DNA of 64,000 bases, taken from the NCBI RefSeq assembly GCF_000829445.1, contig NZ_JXRQ01000016.1, positions 62,001 to 126,000 of the forward strand, written 5' to 3'. Within the stretch, counting starts at the first letter, position 1; every line of letters begins with the position of its first letter. This DNA comes from Jeotgalibacillus alimentarius. GTDB lineage: Bacteria; Bacillota; Bacilli; Bacillales; Jeotgalibacillaceae. Both the position numbers and the translations under genes were made by a program. Shown here piece after piece: positions 6,629-15,284 of this stretch. The notes below the pieces were generated by a model. The model was not told the DNA's origin and searched no databases. It saw nothing but the letters and a program-made list of their open reading frames with translations.

Positions 6629-9035
6629 ATCACTCATTTCAACACTGGTACTTCTTTTGCTGCTGTCAGCATTCGGCATGGGGGCCGGAGCGAATACAGC
6701 ACCAAAAGATGCAGACTCACTGGCACAGCTGAAAGGTGATTTCAACTTTCAGTCAGGAAAAGAAACTACCGTTATCATTGAATTAGAAGAGCCTTCAATT
6801 GCTGAAGCGAAATCACGCGGTGTGTCCCAGTCTAAAGGGAACCTGAAAAACAAGCGTGGAGAAGTTAAATCATCTGTTATGAGTAAGATCGAAGGAGCAG
6901 AAGTTCATAAAGAATATGACACTGTGTTCTCAGGTTTTTCTTTAGAGCTTGCTGAAAAAGATGTACCTGAACTTCTTGCAGTAGAAGGAATTAAAGCAGT
7001 ATACCCAAACGTTACATATACCGCTTCAGTAGTGGATGAAGCAATTCCTGTATCCCAGGATAACCTGAAAGCTGAAATGTTCGACAGCGCTCCTTTTATC
7101 GGATCTGATGAGGCATGGGCTGAAGGATTCACGGGTGAAGGGGTAACTGTTGCAGTCATTGATACAGGCGTAGATTATACACACCCTGACCTTGCGCATG
7201 CATTCGGGGAGTACAAAGGATATGACTTTGTCGATAACGATGAAGATCCGCAGGAAACACCTGCAGGCGATCCGCGTGGTGAATCAACACTTCACGGTTC
7301 TCACGTAGCAGGTACAGTTGCAGCTAACGGTGCAATCAAAGGTGTAGCACCGGATGCAACACTGCTTGCATACCGTGTTCTTGGACCTGGCGGCAGCGGT
7401 TCAACTGAAAATGTAGTAGCAGGAATCGAAAGAGCAGTACAAGACGGGGCAGATGTATTGAACCTGTCACTTGGAAATTCACTAAACGCTCCGGACTGGG
7501 CAACATCTATTGCACTTGACTGGGCAATGGAAGAAGGAGTAGTAGCAGTTACTTCAAATGGTAACAGTGGCCCGGTGAACTGGACAGTCGGCTCGCCTGG
7601 AACGTCACGTGAAGCAATCTCAGTTGGTGCAACGCAGCTTCCATACAACGTATTTTCTGCAGCAGTTGAGACGGCTGACGCTGAGTATCCATCTGCTAAA
7701 GTAATGGGCTTCCCATCAGATGAAGCGATCCTTGGTCTGAATGATCAGGAATTTGAATTTGAATACGTTGGACTTGGTGGTCCGGCTGATTTTGAAGGAA
7801 AAGATCTTGAAGGAAAGATTGCACTGATTCAGCGTGGGGACTACCCATTCGTTGAAAAGTCAGACAATGCAAAAGCTGCAGGCGCAGCTGGAGCAATTAT
7901 CTTTAACAATGTAGAAGGAGAGCAGCCTGATATTCCGGGTATCTCACTGCCTACAATCAAAATGAGCAATGCAGATGGTCAAAAGCTGCTTGCTGAACTT
8001 GAAGCAGGTAACAATACAGTATCATTCAACGTTGAGTTTGACCGTGAAGTAGGAGAGTCAATGGCTGATTTCTCTTCACGCGGACCTGTTGTTGATACAT
8101 GGATGATCAAGCCAGATGTATCAGCACCTGGTGTAAACATTGTCAGCACAATTCCTACTCATAATCCTGCTGAACCGCATGGCTATGCAGCTCTTCAGGG
8201 AACAAGTATGGCAGCACCACACGTAGCAGGTGCAGCAGCACTAGTGCTTGAGGCGAATCCGGAGTGGTCAGTAGATGATGTCAAAGCAGCACTAATGAAC
8301 ACAGCCGCTGCAATTATTGATCCTACAACTGGTGAAGAATACGCTCACAACACGCAGGGTGCAGGAAGCATCCGGGTACTTGATGCGATTGAAACAGAAA
8401 TCCTTGTCGGAAGCGGAAGCCATTCATTCGGTAAATTCGTTAAGGCAAACGGCAAACAGGTTGAACGCAATCACTTTGAAGTGAAAAACCTGTCTGATAA
8501 AAAAGTAGATTATTCATTTGATGTTGACTTTGGAGAAAACAATAAAGCAATCAAAGTAAGCACAAGCGGTAACACAAAAGTAAATGCTAACAGCTCTAAA
8601 AAGATTAATATGAATGTACAGGTTGATGCATCAAAACTTGAGCCTGGCTATTATGAAGGCAGCATTACAGTTTCTAATGGTGAGCAGACAGTAGACGTAC
8701 CAACAATTCTGTTTGTCGGCGAACCGGACTACCCGCGCGTGACAAGCATGGGTGTCTATCAGGACGGAGATGCGTTCACAATTGAAGGGTATTTCCCTGG
8801 TGGTGCAGAAGAGGTTGACCTGTTTGTTTATCTTTCAGATGAAAATGGTACACCGGTTGGCTACCTAGGCGATATTGCACTCGTTGAAGATGTAGAATTC
8901 GGATTCCAGACATTTGCCTGGGATGGAACAATTGATGGACAGAAACTTCCGGCAGGTTACTATTATAACGTCTATGCCTACGCAACACTAAAAGGCCAGA
9001 CTGACCTTGCAGGCGTTAACTTCCTGATGGAATAA
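6609..9035 (+). CDS. Secreted S8 family serine protease with PA domain (Vpr-like)
   Basis: The product is 808 residues: a signal peptide (about 1-28, hydrophobic LISTLVLLLLLSAFG), an I9-type propeptide (about 50-135), and a subtilase domain. The catalytic Asp185 is in DTGVDYTHPDL, His229 in HGSHVAGT and Ser533 in GTSMAAPHVAG; the oxyanion Asn is in TSNGNSGP. A protease-associated domain is inserted between His and Ser (about 370-480). A C-terminal beta-rich region follows, ending in an FlgD-Ig-like segment (FAWDGTIDGQKLPAGYYY). This layout matches Bacillus Vpr. It is probably an exported protease involved in protein scavenging or processing. The start follows GGAAGGGG and overlaps a possible small upstream ORF. 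A strong terminator follows. Confidence 0.93.
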   Translation: MKKRSAKSLISTLVLLLLLSAFGMGAGANTAPKDADSLAQLKGDFNFQSGKETTVIIELEEPSIAEAKSRGVSQSKGNLKNKRGEVKSSVMSKIEGAEVHKEYDTVFSGFSLELAEKDVPELLAVEGIKAVYPNVTYTASVVDEAIPVSQDNLKAEMFDSAPFIGSDEAWAEGFTGEGVTVAVIDTGVDYTHPDLAHAFGEYKGYDFVDNDEDPQETPAGDPRGESTLHGSHVAGTVAANGAIKGVAPDATLLAYRVLGPGGSGSTENVVAGIERAVQDGADVLNLSLGNSLNAPDWATSIALDWAMEEGVVAVTSNGNSGPVNWTVGSPGTSREAISVGATQLPYNVFSAAVETADAEYPSAKVMGFPSDEAILGLNDQEFEFEYVGLGGPADFEGKDLEGKIALIQRGDYPFVEKSDNAKAAGAAGAIIFNNVEGEQPDIPGISLPTIKMSNADGQKLLAELEAGNNTVSFNVEFDREVGESMADFSSRGPVVDTWMIKPDVSAPGVNIVSTIPTHNPAEPHGYAALQGTSMAAPHVAGAAALVLEANPEWSVDDVKAALMNTAAAIIDPTTGEEYAHNTQGAGSIRVLDAIETEILVGSGSHSFGKFVKANGKQVERNHFEVKNLSDKKVDYSFDVDFGENNKAIKVSTSGNTKVNANSSKKINMNVQVDASKLEPGYYEGSITVSNGEQTVDVPTILFVGEPDYPRVTSMGVYQDGDAFTIEGYFPGGAEEVDLFVYLSDENGTPVGYLGDIALVEDVEFGFQTFAWDGTIDGQKLPAGYYYNVYAYATLKGQTDLAGVNFLME

Positions 9036-9050
9036 TTGTAATTGCACATC

Positions 9051-9093
9051 AAAAAAGCGCGTCAGAGAAATTTTTCTCTGACGCGCTTTTTAA
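9051..9093 (+). terminator. Terminator of the subtilase gene
   Basis: GCGCGTCAGAGAAA / TTTCTCTGACGCGC stem followed by TTTTTAAT. Confidence 0.9.
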
Positions 9094-9102
9094 TAATCGG
9101 TT

Positions 9103-9175
9103 TAACTAAAGGTAAATATTGTATTGGCACAGCTGGTGATTGTAGCGGAAATCATCAGCCAAACGTAAGAAAGTC
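9103..9175. repeat. Internally deleted type B repeat
   Basis: A short form of the element at 51782-51982. It has the left end (GCACAGCTGGTGATT) joined directly through AGCGGAA to the right end (ATCATCAGCC), lacking the roughly 120-bp interior. It lies between convergent genes. Confidence 0.7.
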
Positions 9176-10738
9176 TTAATAGTTTGCCCATGCTTTATCA
9201 TACATCTCAAGCAGGATTGGATCGATCAACGTATTCGGTTTAAGCTCAAACTCATTACCACGGCTGTCCGTTATATCACGATCAATATCCTTACCAAACG
9301 TTCTCAGACTCTGTAATGTTTCTTCATTTAAAAACTTTGTATCCACATTAAAGGTCATCTCATCCAATGCGCCGGACTCTTCTCGCTCAGCAAAGATAAA
9401 GCCCCAGTCGCCAAAGCTTGGTACATCTACATGAAGGTTTTCCACATGCATACCAGTCTCGCGGACAGTATGATCAATTGTCCAGTAGACTTCTGTAGCA
9501 AAAGTCGGACTCGTTGCCTGTACCATCATGGCGCCGCCCGGTTCAAGTGAATTCCGCAACAGCTGATAGAATTGGAGTGTGTAGAGCTTATTCAATGACT
9601 CATTGTTGGGATCAGGAAGGTCAACAATGATCACGTCATAAAATGTATCTGACTGTTCCATAAATGAAAATGCATCCTGATGGTGAACAGTTACCCGCGG
9701 ATCTTCAAAAGAATCCTGATTCAACTGAAGGAGATCATAATTTGTCTCCGCAAGTTCAACAACTGCAGGATCCAGATCAACTAAATCGACTTTTTTGACT
9801 TCATCGTATTTCCAAAGTTCCCGTAATACGAGACCGTCACCTCCCCCAAGCACCAATACCCGCTCAGGTGATTCAGCTGCTTCAACTGCAGGGTGGACCA
9901 GCGTTTCGTGATAACGGTACTCATCAGTTGAACTCATCTGAAGCTGTCCGTCAAGAAACAGTCTGACGTCTCCTCGCTCTTTGGTGAGAATAATCTGCTG
10001 GTAATCTGTCTGCTCTTCATAAATAATCGGATCCCGGTAAAGCTTCTGTTCAAAGGAAAAAGCCATTTCCTCTCCCCAGAACACACCTGAAAACAGAATA
10101 AGAAAGAAGGTCATTCCTGACACGAGGTGAAGCCTGAACCTTTTAATTTCTTTTCTGAAATAGTACAGCACCCAGAGTGCGACTGCTACATTAATTAATC
10201 CGACAATAAAAGCTGACTTCACAAGCCCAAATTCAGGACGGAGAAAAAATACAAACAGCAGTCCGCCGATCAGTCCGCCGGCATAGTCGGAAAAAAGAAC
10301 GCGCGCGGTACTTTTTCTGAGCGTGACACCAATATCATTTGCTTTTCTGATCAATATCGGGAGCTCTAGTCCTGTCAGACCGCCTACGATCAGAGTGATG
10401 CCGTATAGAAAAATAGCATCTGTTCCATCAGGCAGAAAGGCTGTCACACCAAAGAATAAAAAGGTGGACAATCCCCCGATGATACCAATTGCATATTCAA
10501 TCCAGATGAAAGAAGGGATCAGGTTTTTTGTTACGCGCTCACTGATTGAAGCACCAATTCCCATTCCAGTTAAAAAAAGCGAGATGGTGAGCGTATATTG
10601 CTTCACACCATCTCCCAGAATATAAGAGCCCGCAGCTCCGAATAATACTTCAAATATAATGCCGCAAATTGAAACGATTCCTGAAGCCCAGTAGATTGTT
10701 TTACTCTGTCTCATGCCAAGTTCATTAACTGTCTTCAT
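9176..10738 (-). CDS. Membrane-anchored spermidine synthase-like protein
   Basis: The product is 520 residues. The first 220 or so contain about seven hydrophobic segments, and residues 230-500 form a spermidine-synthase/methyltransferase-like Rossmann domain. This has LVLGGGDG near 300, DLVDLDP, and VIIVDLPDP in place of the usual DSSDP loop. Soluble SpeE enzymes transfer aminopropyl groups to putrescine; whether this membrane form does the same or modifies another amine is not known. It is the last gene of the DUF4247-DUF350-SpeE-like cluster (24 bases after DUF350) and lies downstream of PspA and DUF4178. Related gene sets are known in bacteria as PspA-linked polyamine/envelope modules. 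Confidence 0.85.
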   Translation of the reverse strand: MKTVNELGMRQSKTIYWASGIVSICGIIFEVLFGAAGSYILGDGVKQYTLTISLFLTGMGIGASISERVTKNLIPSFIWIEYAIGIIGGLSTFLFFGVTAFLPDGTDAIFLYGITLIVGGLTGLELPILIRKANDIGVTLRKSTARVLFSDYAGGLIGGLLFVFFLRPEFGLVKSAFIVGLINVAVALWVLYYFRKEIKRFRLHLVSGMTFFLILFSGVFWGEEMAFSFEQKLYRDPIIYEEQTDYQQIILTKERGDVRLFLDGQLQMSSTDEYRYHETLVHPAVEAAESPERVLVLGGGDGLVLRELWKYDEVKKVDLVDLDPAVVELAETNYDLLQLNQDSFEDPRVTVHHQDAFSFMEQSDTFYDVIIVDLPDPNNESLNKLYTLQFYQLLRNSLEPGGAMMVQATSPTFATEVYWTIDHTVRETGMHVENLHVDVPSFGDWGFIFAEREESGALDEMTFNVDTKFLNEETLQSLRTFGKDIDRDITDSRGNEFELKPNTLIDPILLEMYDKAWANY

Positions 10739-10761
10739 GGTGAAGCTCCTAACCGTTTATA

Positions 10762-11157
10762 TTATGTAATGGACGCGCCGATTACAAAAGCCAGGCCTAC
10801 TGACACGCCAAAGCTGATAATACCTACTGCAAGATTTCCTTTATGAAGCTGCTCCTCAACTGAGAACTTTCTTGTGAAGAGTTCAAACAACAGGTAACCG
10901 ATCATCTGTAAAACAACACCAAGGCCGCCCCAGATCAACGTTTCCCACACAGCAAAACTGTGATAGATCGCGAAAGCAAGAATGATACTGATACCGGTAA
11001 TTTTTCCGCTGATCGACAGGGCTACAGCTTTGTTACCGGCAAGGATCTCATCCCAGTCTTTATATTTTGTTGTAATAAGTTCAAAAACTGCCAATCCAAC
11101 CAGGATCACAACAATTGCAATTGCAAAGTACATAATAGTAAGCAAAAATGGTTCCAT
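10762..11157 (-). CDS. DUF350 (YjfL-like) membrane protein
   Basis: The product is 131 residues with four hydrophobic segments. It starts MEPFLLTIMYFAIAIVVI and contains the polar EILAGNKAVALS loop between helices that marks DUF350. The biochemical role is unknown. The family recurs beside PspA and polyamine- or glutathionylspermidine-type enzymes, as here. The ATG at 11157 sits 8 bases after AGGAG; an in-frame TTG at 11175 overlaps that site and was not chosen. It is 27 bases downstream of the DUF4247 gene. Confidence 0.85.
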   Translation of the reverse strand: MEPFLLTIMYFAIAIVVILVGLAVFELITTKYKDWDEILAGNKAVALSISGKITGISIILAFAIYHSFAVWETLIWGGLGVVLQMIGYLLFELFTRKFSVEEQLHKGNLAVGIISFGVSVGLAFVIGASIT

Positions 11158-11184
11158 TTCAGTTGCTCCTCTCAAAATAAGTTT

Positions 11185-11772
11185 TTACTTTCCGAATCCG
11201 ACTCCGCCGCCGCGATTACTTGAACCGCGAATCGTAGGCGTCGAGTTTTTACCAACGTATGAACCGGCAGAATTGTATCCGCCGTAACAGCGCTCAGGAT
11301 TAATGCTGCATTGTCTGCTTCTTGAATCGTACCAGTTGTTGCCGAAAATATTTGAGATCAGACTCGCTAGCAGATAACCTTCAAAAAAGCTTGGACCGTA
11401 ATTGTTACGGGCAAATTCCTGCTCAGCTACTTCGATCATAATATTATCAGCGTCCTCTTCAGACTCAGTCAGTGTGACAAAGACATTATCATAGATGAAA
11501 ATCTGTTTTCCGTTATTGATTTCGCTCATTTCATCAGGGGTTTCATGACTTTGCAATGAATCAGATACCGCGGATAGACCTGTGTTTTCTGCCTGATAGA
11601 TTCTTGCATAGCGATCGCTGTTTTCTGCGCTTTCAACTGTATCGTATAACGTATATGTAGTGCTGATATAATCTTCAATTCCATCCTTGAATATGGACCC
11701 TTCGCTGTTCCCACAGGCTGCTGTAAACATCATTACCGCAACAATCAAAACTGACATGATCGACCGTTTCAT
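11185..11772 (-). CDS. DUF4247 lipoprotein
   Basis: The product is 195 residues with a lipoprotein signal peptide, lipobox FTAAC and lipidation Cys20. It ends in a Cys-, Tyr- and Gly-rich region (RQCSINPERCYGGY and a final GGGVGFGK). The order and tail are typical of DUF4247, a family found almost only next to DUF350/PspA/DUF4178 genes. It would be tethered to the outer face of the membrane and could sense or bind envelope components; that role is inference. A terminator-like hairpin separates it from pspA, so it may be expressed by readthrough or from its own promoter. Confidence 0.8.
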   Translation of the reverse strand: MKRSIMSVLIVAVMMFTAACGNSEGSIFKDGIEDYISTTYTLYDTVESAENSDRYARIYQAENTGLSAVSDSLQSHETPDEMSEINNGKQIFIYDNVFVTLTESEEDADNIMIEVAEQEFARNNYGPSFFEGYLLASLISNIFGNNWYDSRSRQCSINPERCYGGYNSAGSYVGKNSTPTIRGSSNRGGGVGFGK

Positions 11773-11833
11773 ATTTTCACCGTCCTTTCAATAAAGCTGT
11801 ACGCTCTGTGCAATTACAGTGCCCGATTTGTGG

Positions 11834-11847
11834 TGACAGTTCACCGG
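11834..11847. promoter_or_regulatory. Small dyad upstream of the DUF4247 gene
   Basis: GGTGACAGTTCACC is a 5-bp-arm inverted repeat in the 150-bp gap between pspA and the DUF4247 gene. It could be an operator; no regulator is implied by sequence. Confidence 0.25.
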
Positions 11848-11876
11848 TCAAAATCGTACGCTGCACATTACACCAA

Positions 11877-11914
11877 AAGAAGGGCACAGGTGACATCATG
11901 TCACGCTGGCCCTG
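11877..11914 (-). terminator. Terminator-like hairpin after pspA
   Basis: On the minus strand AGGG...GTGACATGATGTCAC...CCCT folds into a long stem followed by TCTTTT. It would reduce transcription from pspA into DUF4247. Confidence 0.65.
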
Positions 11915-11920
11915 CTATCA

Positions 11921-12586
11921 TTACTCTTTACCCATTTTTTTCTTCAGTGCTGCAAGTTCATCATCTACACTATTATCGAGTGAGTCGAACTCGTCATCAA
12001 GACTGCGGTTTGACTGGCGGAGGTCTTCACTTGTTTCAGCCTCAGCTTCAAACTGCATGACTTTCTCTTCCATTCTTTCAAAACCACCGCGTGATGCATC
12101 ATTGTTGATTCCTGACAGTGTGCGGTTCATCTTCGTGCGGGTTTTAGCTGATTCAGCACGTGCTTTCAGAGAATCCTTTTTCATTTTCATTTCATTGTAT
12201 TCTTTCTTCATTTCATCAAGCTTTGTTCTGAGTCCTGCAACATCTTCTTTGGCTCTTGCATAAGACTCCTGCAGTGAAGATGCCTGGTCTGCATGATTCT
12301 TTTTATCTTCAAGCGCGCGGCGTGCAAGATCTTCATTACCTGCTTCGATCGCTTTCATCGCCTGATCTTCACGCTTTTTCATCATGCTCTCTGCGTCTTC
12401 AACTTTTTTCTGAAGCATTTTTTCGCTTGCGATCTGTTTTGCGACTGCTGTTTCCACTTCACGGATATCAGCTTCCATTTCACGCATGAACTGATCAAGC
12501 ATCTTTACCGGATCTTCCGCCTTATCAAGCATTGAATTTAATTCTGATCCTACTACGGTTTTTACTCTTTTGAAAAATTGAAACAT
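11921..12586 (-). CDS. PspA/IM30 family envelope-stress protein
   Basis: The product is 221 residues and almost entirely alpha-helical. The N-terminal amphipathic helix MFQFFKRVKTVVGSELNSM and long coiled coils are typical of PspA/Vipp1 (ESCRT-III-like). These proteins assemble on the inner face of the membrane and help keep it sealed under stress. The ATG follows GGAGG. It lies 19 bases after the DUF4178 gene, in a transcript that appears to start at the sigma-W-type promoter at 13165-13190. A second, more divergent PspA-family protein (LiaH) lies at 45430. Bacillus subtilis also places its pspA under sigma-W. Confidence 0.93.
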   Translation of the reverse strand: MFQFFKRVKTVVGSELNSMLDKAEDPVKMLDQFMREMEADIREVETAVAKQIASEKMLQKKVEDAESMMKKREDQAMKAIEAGNEDLARRALEDKKNHADQASSLQESYARAKEDVAGLRTKLDEMKKEYNEMKMKKDSLKARAESAKTRTKMNRTLSGINNDASRGGFERMEEKVMQFEAEAETSEDLRQSNRSLDDEFDSLDNSVDDELAALKKKMGKE

Positions 12587-12605
12587 TTGTCATTCCTCCA
12601 ATATT

Positions 12606-13118
12606 TTAATGTGAACCTGCAATGATTTTTAATTCATATTCTTCAATACTGTATCCTGTGCTTGCTTCAACGTCACCGCCCCAGATTTCAACGGATAAAG
12701 CTTTCTCATCATCTTCATCATAGTATTCAGCGTATTTACACTTAACACCATCAACATTTTGACTTCTGCCTTCACCTTTGACAATCGCTGAACCTGTTTC
12801 ATCAAGATAATATGTCGTGCCTTCATACTCAATTTCCTTTGGCAGAGGCTCCTGGAGTTTCAGCGTTGATTTTTTGTAAATGCCAAGTTCCAGTTCGTCA
12901 TCCATTTCGACGCCAAGCCAGATTACTTCCTGTACACCCTGAAGCTGATAGGCTGACCATTTAAAACCATGGTCATTGTAAGACAGCTTGCCGACCACTT
13001 CATAATCCTGAAGGTCATAAGTGACAATGTCACCGATTTTCAGATTGTGAACGGTTCTATCTTTTACTTCAGGCCGTGTATCCTGTTTTCCGCCAAACAG
13101 CCGCTTAAAAAAGCTCAT
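12606..13118 (-). CDS. DUF4178 protein
   Basis: The product is 170 residues. A short basic/hydrophobic N-terminus (MSFFKRLFGG) could touch the membrane. The beta-rich domain (LKIGDIVTYDLQDYEVVGKLSYNDHGFKW ... IWLGVE ... YAEYYDE) matches DUF4178. The role is unknown. The family is repeatedly found with PspA and DUF350, as here. It is the first gene of the operon; AAAGGATG precedes the start, and the promoter lies 50-70 bases upstream. Confidence 0.8.
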   Translation of the reverse strand: MSFFKRLFGGKQDTRPEVKDRTVHNLKIGDIVTYDLQDYEVVGKLSYNDHGFKWSAYQLQGVQEVIWLGVEMDDELELGIYKKSTLKLQEPLPKEIEYEGTTYYLDETGSAIVKGEGRSQNVDGVKCKYAEYYDEDDEKALSVEIWGGDVEASTGYSIEEYELKIIAGSH

Positions 13119-13164
13119 CTGTTCATCATCCTTTTTTCTATGTCTTTCCTGTTACAATACCTTA

Positions 13165-13190
13165 TACGCATCAAAAAATAAAAGGTTTCA
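13165..13190 (-). promoter_or_regulatory. Sigma-W-type ECF promoter for DUF4178-pspA
   Basis: On the minus strand TGAAAC (13190-13185), exactly 16 bp, then CGTA (13168-13165). This matches the Bacillus sigma-W consensus TGAAAC-N16-CGTA perfectly. It faces the envelope-stress operon, and the neighbouring divergent gene encodes an ECF sigma factor. Confidence 0.8.
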
Positions 13191-13264
13191 TCTTTATAAA
13201 AAATATCAAACTTTTTTGTGATGTGAGTGATCTAATAGATAGAAGGTAAGTGAGGAGGAAGCAT

Positions 13265-13789
13265 ATGGAGCTTGAAGAATTGGCGTCAGACGCTATTAAA
13301 GGAGATGACGGGGCGTTTGTGCGTTTAATGCAGGCATGTAAAGCGGACTTGTATAAAACGGCATATGCTTATTTGAAGAATGAAGCTGATGCAATCGAAG
13401 CGGTTCAAGAAACAACCTGTCGTGCCTATCAATCGATTCATTCATTGAAGCAACCCGAATACGCAAAAACCTGGCTGATCAGGATCATGATAAATGTTTG
13501 TCAGACGGAACTTCAAAAGAGAAAGAAAGTGACAGGGCACCCGTTTTTTGAAGATGAGCGTTCAGCTGACCATCAGTATTCCAACATAGAAACCGCAGAA
13601 GCGCTTGAAAGTCTCAGTCCAAAAGAAAGAGAACTGATCAATCTTAAATTTATTCAGGACTTAACAATCAGACAGGTGGCTGAAGTGCTCGAAATGCCCG
13701 AAGGAACAGTGAAGACTAAGCTCTATCAATCATTGTCACAATTAAAGCGCTGGTTTGAGAAGGGAGATGATCGACGTGTATCAAAATGA
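13265..13789 (+). CDS. ECF-type RNA polymerase sigma factor
   Basis: The product is 174 residues with sigma-70 region 2 (about 20-85; ADAIEAVQETTCRAYQSIHSLKQ...TWLIRIMINVC) and region 4 (about 110-165; LSPKERELINLKFIQDLTIRQVAEVL...GTVKTKLYQSL). Regions 1 and 3 are missing, as in ECF factors. The ATG at 13265 follows AGGAGG by 6 bases; an in-frame GTG at 13250 overlaps that site. It overlaps the next gene, which encodes a membrane protein likely to be its anti-sigma factor. It is divergent from the pspA operon. Which promoters it reads, including the sigma-W-type one alongside, cannot be decided here. Confidence 0.9.
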   Translation: MELEELASDAIKGDDGAFVRLMQACKADLYKTAYAYLKNEADAIEAVQETTCRAYQSIHSLKQPEYAKTWLIRIMINVCQTELQKRKKVTGHPFFEDERSADHQYSNIETAEALESLSPKERELINLKFIQDLTIRQVAEVLEMPEGTVKTKLYQSLSQLKRWFEKGDDRRVSK

Positions 13790-15086
13790 AGAAAACCGGT
13801 TAAAGGAATACAAAAGATCACTTGAACAGCAGTCGGTGCCTGATGAGCTTCTTGATGATGCGATTCTGAGCGGAATGAAAAATGCGAAGCAAAAGAAACA
13901 GCCCGCTCTGAAAAAGTGGCTGATTCCTATTGCTGCTGCCGCAGTCCTGGTATTTGCTTTTGTAATGACAGTAAAAGTGTCACCTGTCATGGCAGGACAT
14001 ATTTCTTCCATTCCGGGTATGGACCGGATTGTTGAACTGATCCGTCATGACAGAGGGCTTCAAACTGCACTGGAGAATGAATACTTTGAACAGCTGGACG
14101 TCAGCCGTTCCAGAGACGGCGTGATCATCACGATTGATTCTGTCATACAGGATGAGCAGGGGCTTGTCATATTCTATACTGTGGAAATTCCGGAACCGGT
14201 AAGAGATCCGTTTTTTGCAGTGAGTGAGCTTCTTGATGAAAATGGTGATAGAGTGGATGCATCTTCTACATCAGGAACAGACCTGAATGCAGACCATGAA
14301 AGTACCGTGCTTACAGGTTCAGCTAATTTCTTCTTTGAAGATGACTATTCTCCGGGAAGAGAGCTGACAGTGGTGTTCGGTGACAGGCAGAATCAGCATG
14401 TATTCGACGGTGAAATCGAAATACCGATCACGTTATCTTCTGAAAAAGCTGAAACTGAAACGTATGAACTGAATAAAACGGTCAGTATCGAAGGACAGGA
14501 ACTGATGATTAAAGAAGTCAATATTTCTCCAATCAGAGCCAGCGTGGAGTTAGTGCCTGATCCTGATAATGAAAAAAAGATTCTTGCCTATGAAGCGATG
14601 AAGATGACAGATGAGAATGGTGAAGAGTGGAAGCAGTCAACGGATGGCCTGACATCCACAGGAGATGCAGAAGCAAGAACCGTTTACTTTGAAAGCAGCT
14701 ATTTTGATATGCCGGAGGAGCTTTCATTGATTATTGGAAAAGTGCAGGCAGTTGATCGTGAACACGAGGCGGTTATAGTTGATACAGATACTGGGGAAGT
14801 GATCTCGGCACCGGATGATTCAGGTATTACCTTTACATCCATTGACCGGCTTGGGATTGAGCTTGAAATAAACAGGGCTGAGTTTGGATACAGCCTTTTC
14901 AGTGAGGCGACTGATGCTGATGGCGAAACCGTTAACATCCCGTCAGCCGGTTACCGCTCATACGATGGTAAATCAATGATGGACTTCAGATTTGAAAACA
15001 GCAGTTATCAAAACCCGCTGACAATTGACTTTGCATTTTACCCGGGATGGATTGAATCAGATGAAGTAATTAGTATTTATAAGTAG
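13776..15086 (+). CDS. DUF4179 membrane protein, probable anti-sigma factor
   Basis: The product is about 436 residues. It has a hydrophilic cytoplasmic N-terminus (about 1-45, with QQSVPDELLDDAI typical of short anti-sigma arms), one transmembrane helix (WLIPIAAAAVLVFAFVMTV) and a large extracytoplasmic beta-rich region beginning with DUF4179. This order is common downstream of ECF sigma genes, where the N-terminal arm holds the sigma factor. The GTG at 13776 is preferred because the ATG at 13767 directly touches the Shine-Dalgarno AGGGAG. The result is a 14-base overlap and translational coupling with the sigma gene. Confidence 0.8.
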   Translation: MYQNEENRLKEYKRSLEQQSVPDELLDDAILSGMKNAKQKKQPALKKWLIPIAAAAVLVFAFVMTVKVSPVMAGHISSIPGMDRIVELIRHDRGLQTALENEYFEQLDVSRSRDGVIITIDSVIQDEQGLVIFYTVEIPEPVRDPFFAVSELLDENGDRVDASSTSGTDLNADHESTVLTGSANFFFEDDYSPGRELTVVFGDRQNQHVFDGEIEIPITLSSEKAETETYELNKTVSIEGQELMIKEVNISPIRASVELVPDPDNEKKILAYEAMKMTDENGEEWKQSTDGLTSTGDAEARTVYFESSYFDMPEELSLIIGKVQAVDREHEAVIVDTDTGEVISAPDDSGITFTSIDRLGIELEINRAEFGYSLFSEATDADGETVNIPSAGYRSYDGKSMMDFRFENSSYQNPLTIDFAFYPGWIESDEVISIYK

Positions 15087-15248
15087 TTTAGATAGGTACG
15101 AATTGTAGGTGCTCAATTGCTGAATAAGTACGTAAGTGTTCGGGCGGCAGAATGGGTGAAGGAAATAGGGGACTGTCTGATGGAATTCGCCGCCCGATCC
15201 CTGCCTTCAACTATCGCCATTCCCACCCAGCCACTACCGCAAAACCTA

Positions 15249-15275
15249 AGGCCGGAGCTGTTCGCTCCGGCCTTC
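15249..15275. terminator. Bidirectional terminator hairpin
   Basis: AAGGCCGGAGC / GCTCCGGCCTT stem with a 5-base loop between the convergent DUF4179 gene and chemoreceptor gene. The T-tracts on both sides are weak. Confidence 0.7.
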
Positions 15276-15284
15276 ATCTATTCA

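Noticed and set aside
15110-15240. GGGCGGC / GCCGCCC inverted repeat after the DUF4179 gene
   Set aside because: The arms are 50 bp apart with little inner pairing, and no match to repeat families A, B or C was seen.
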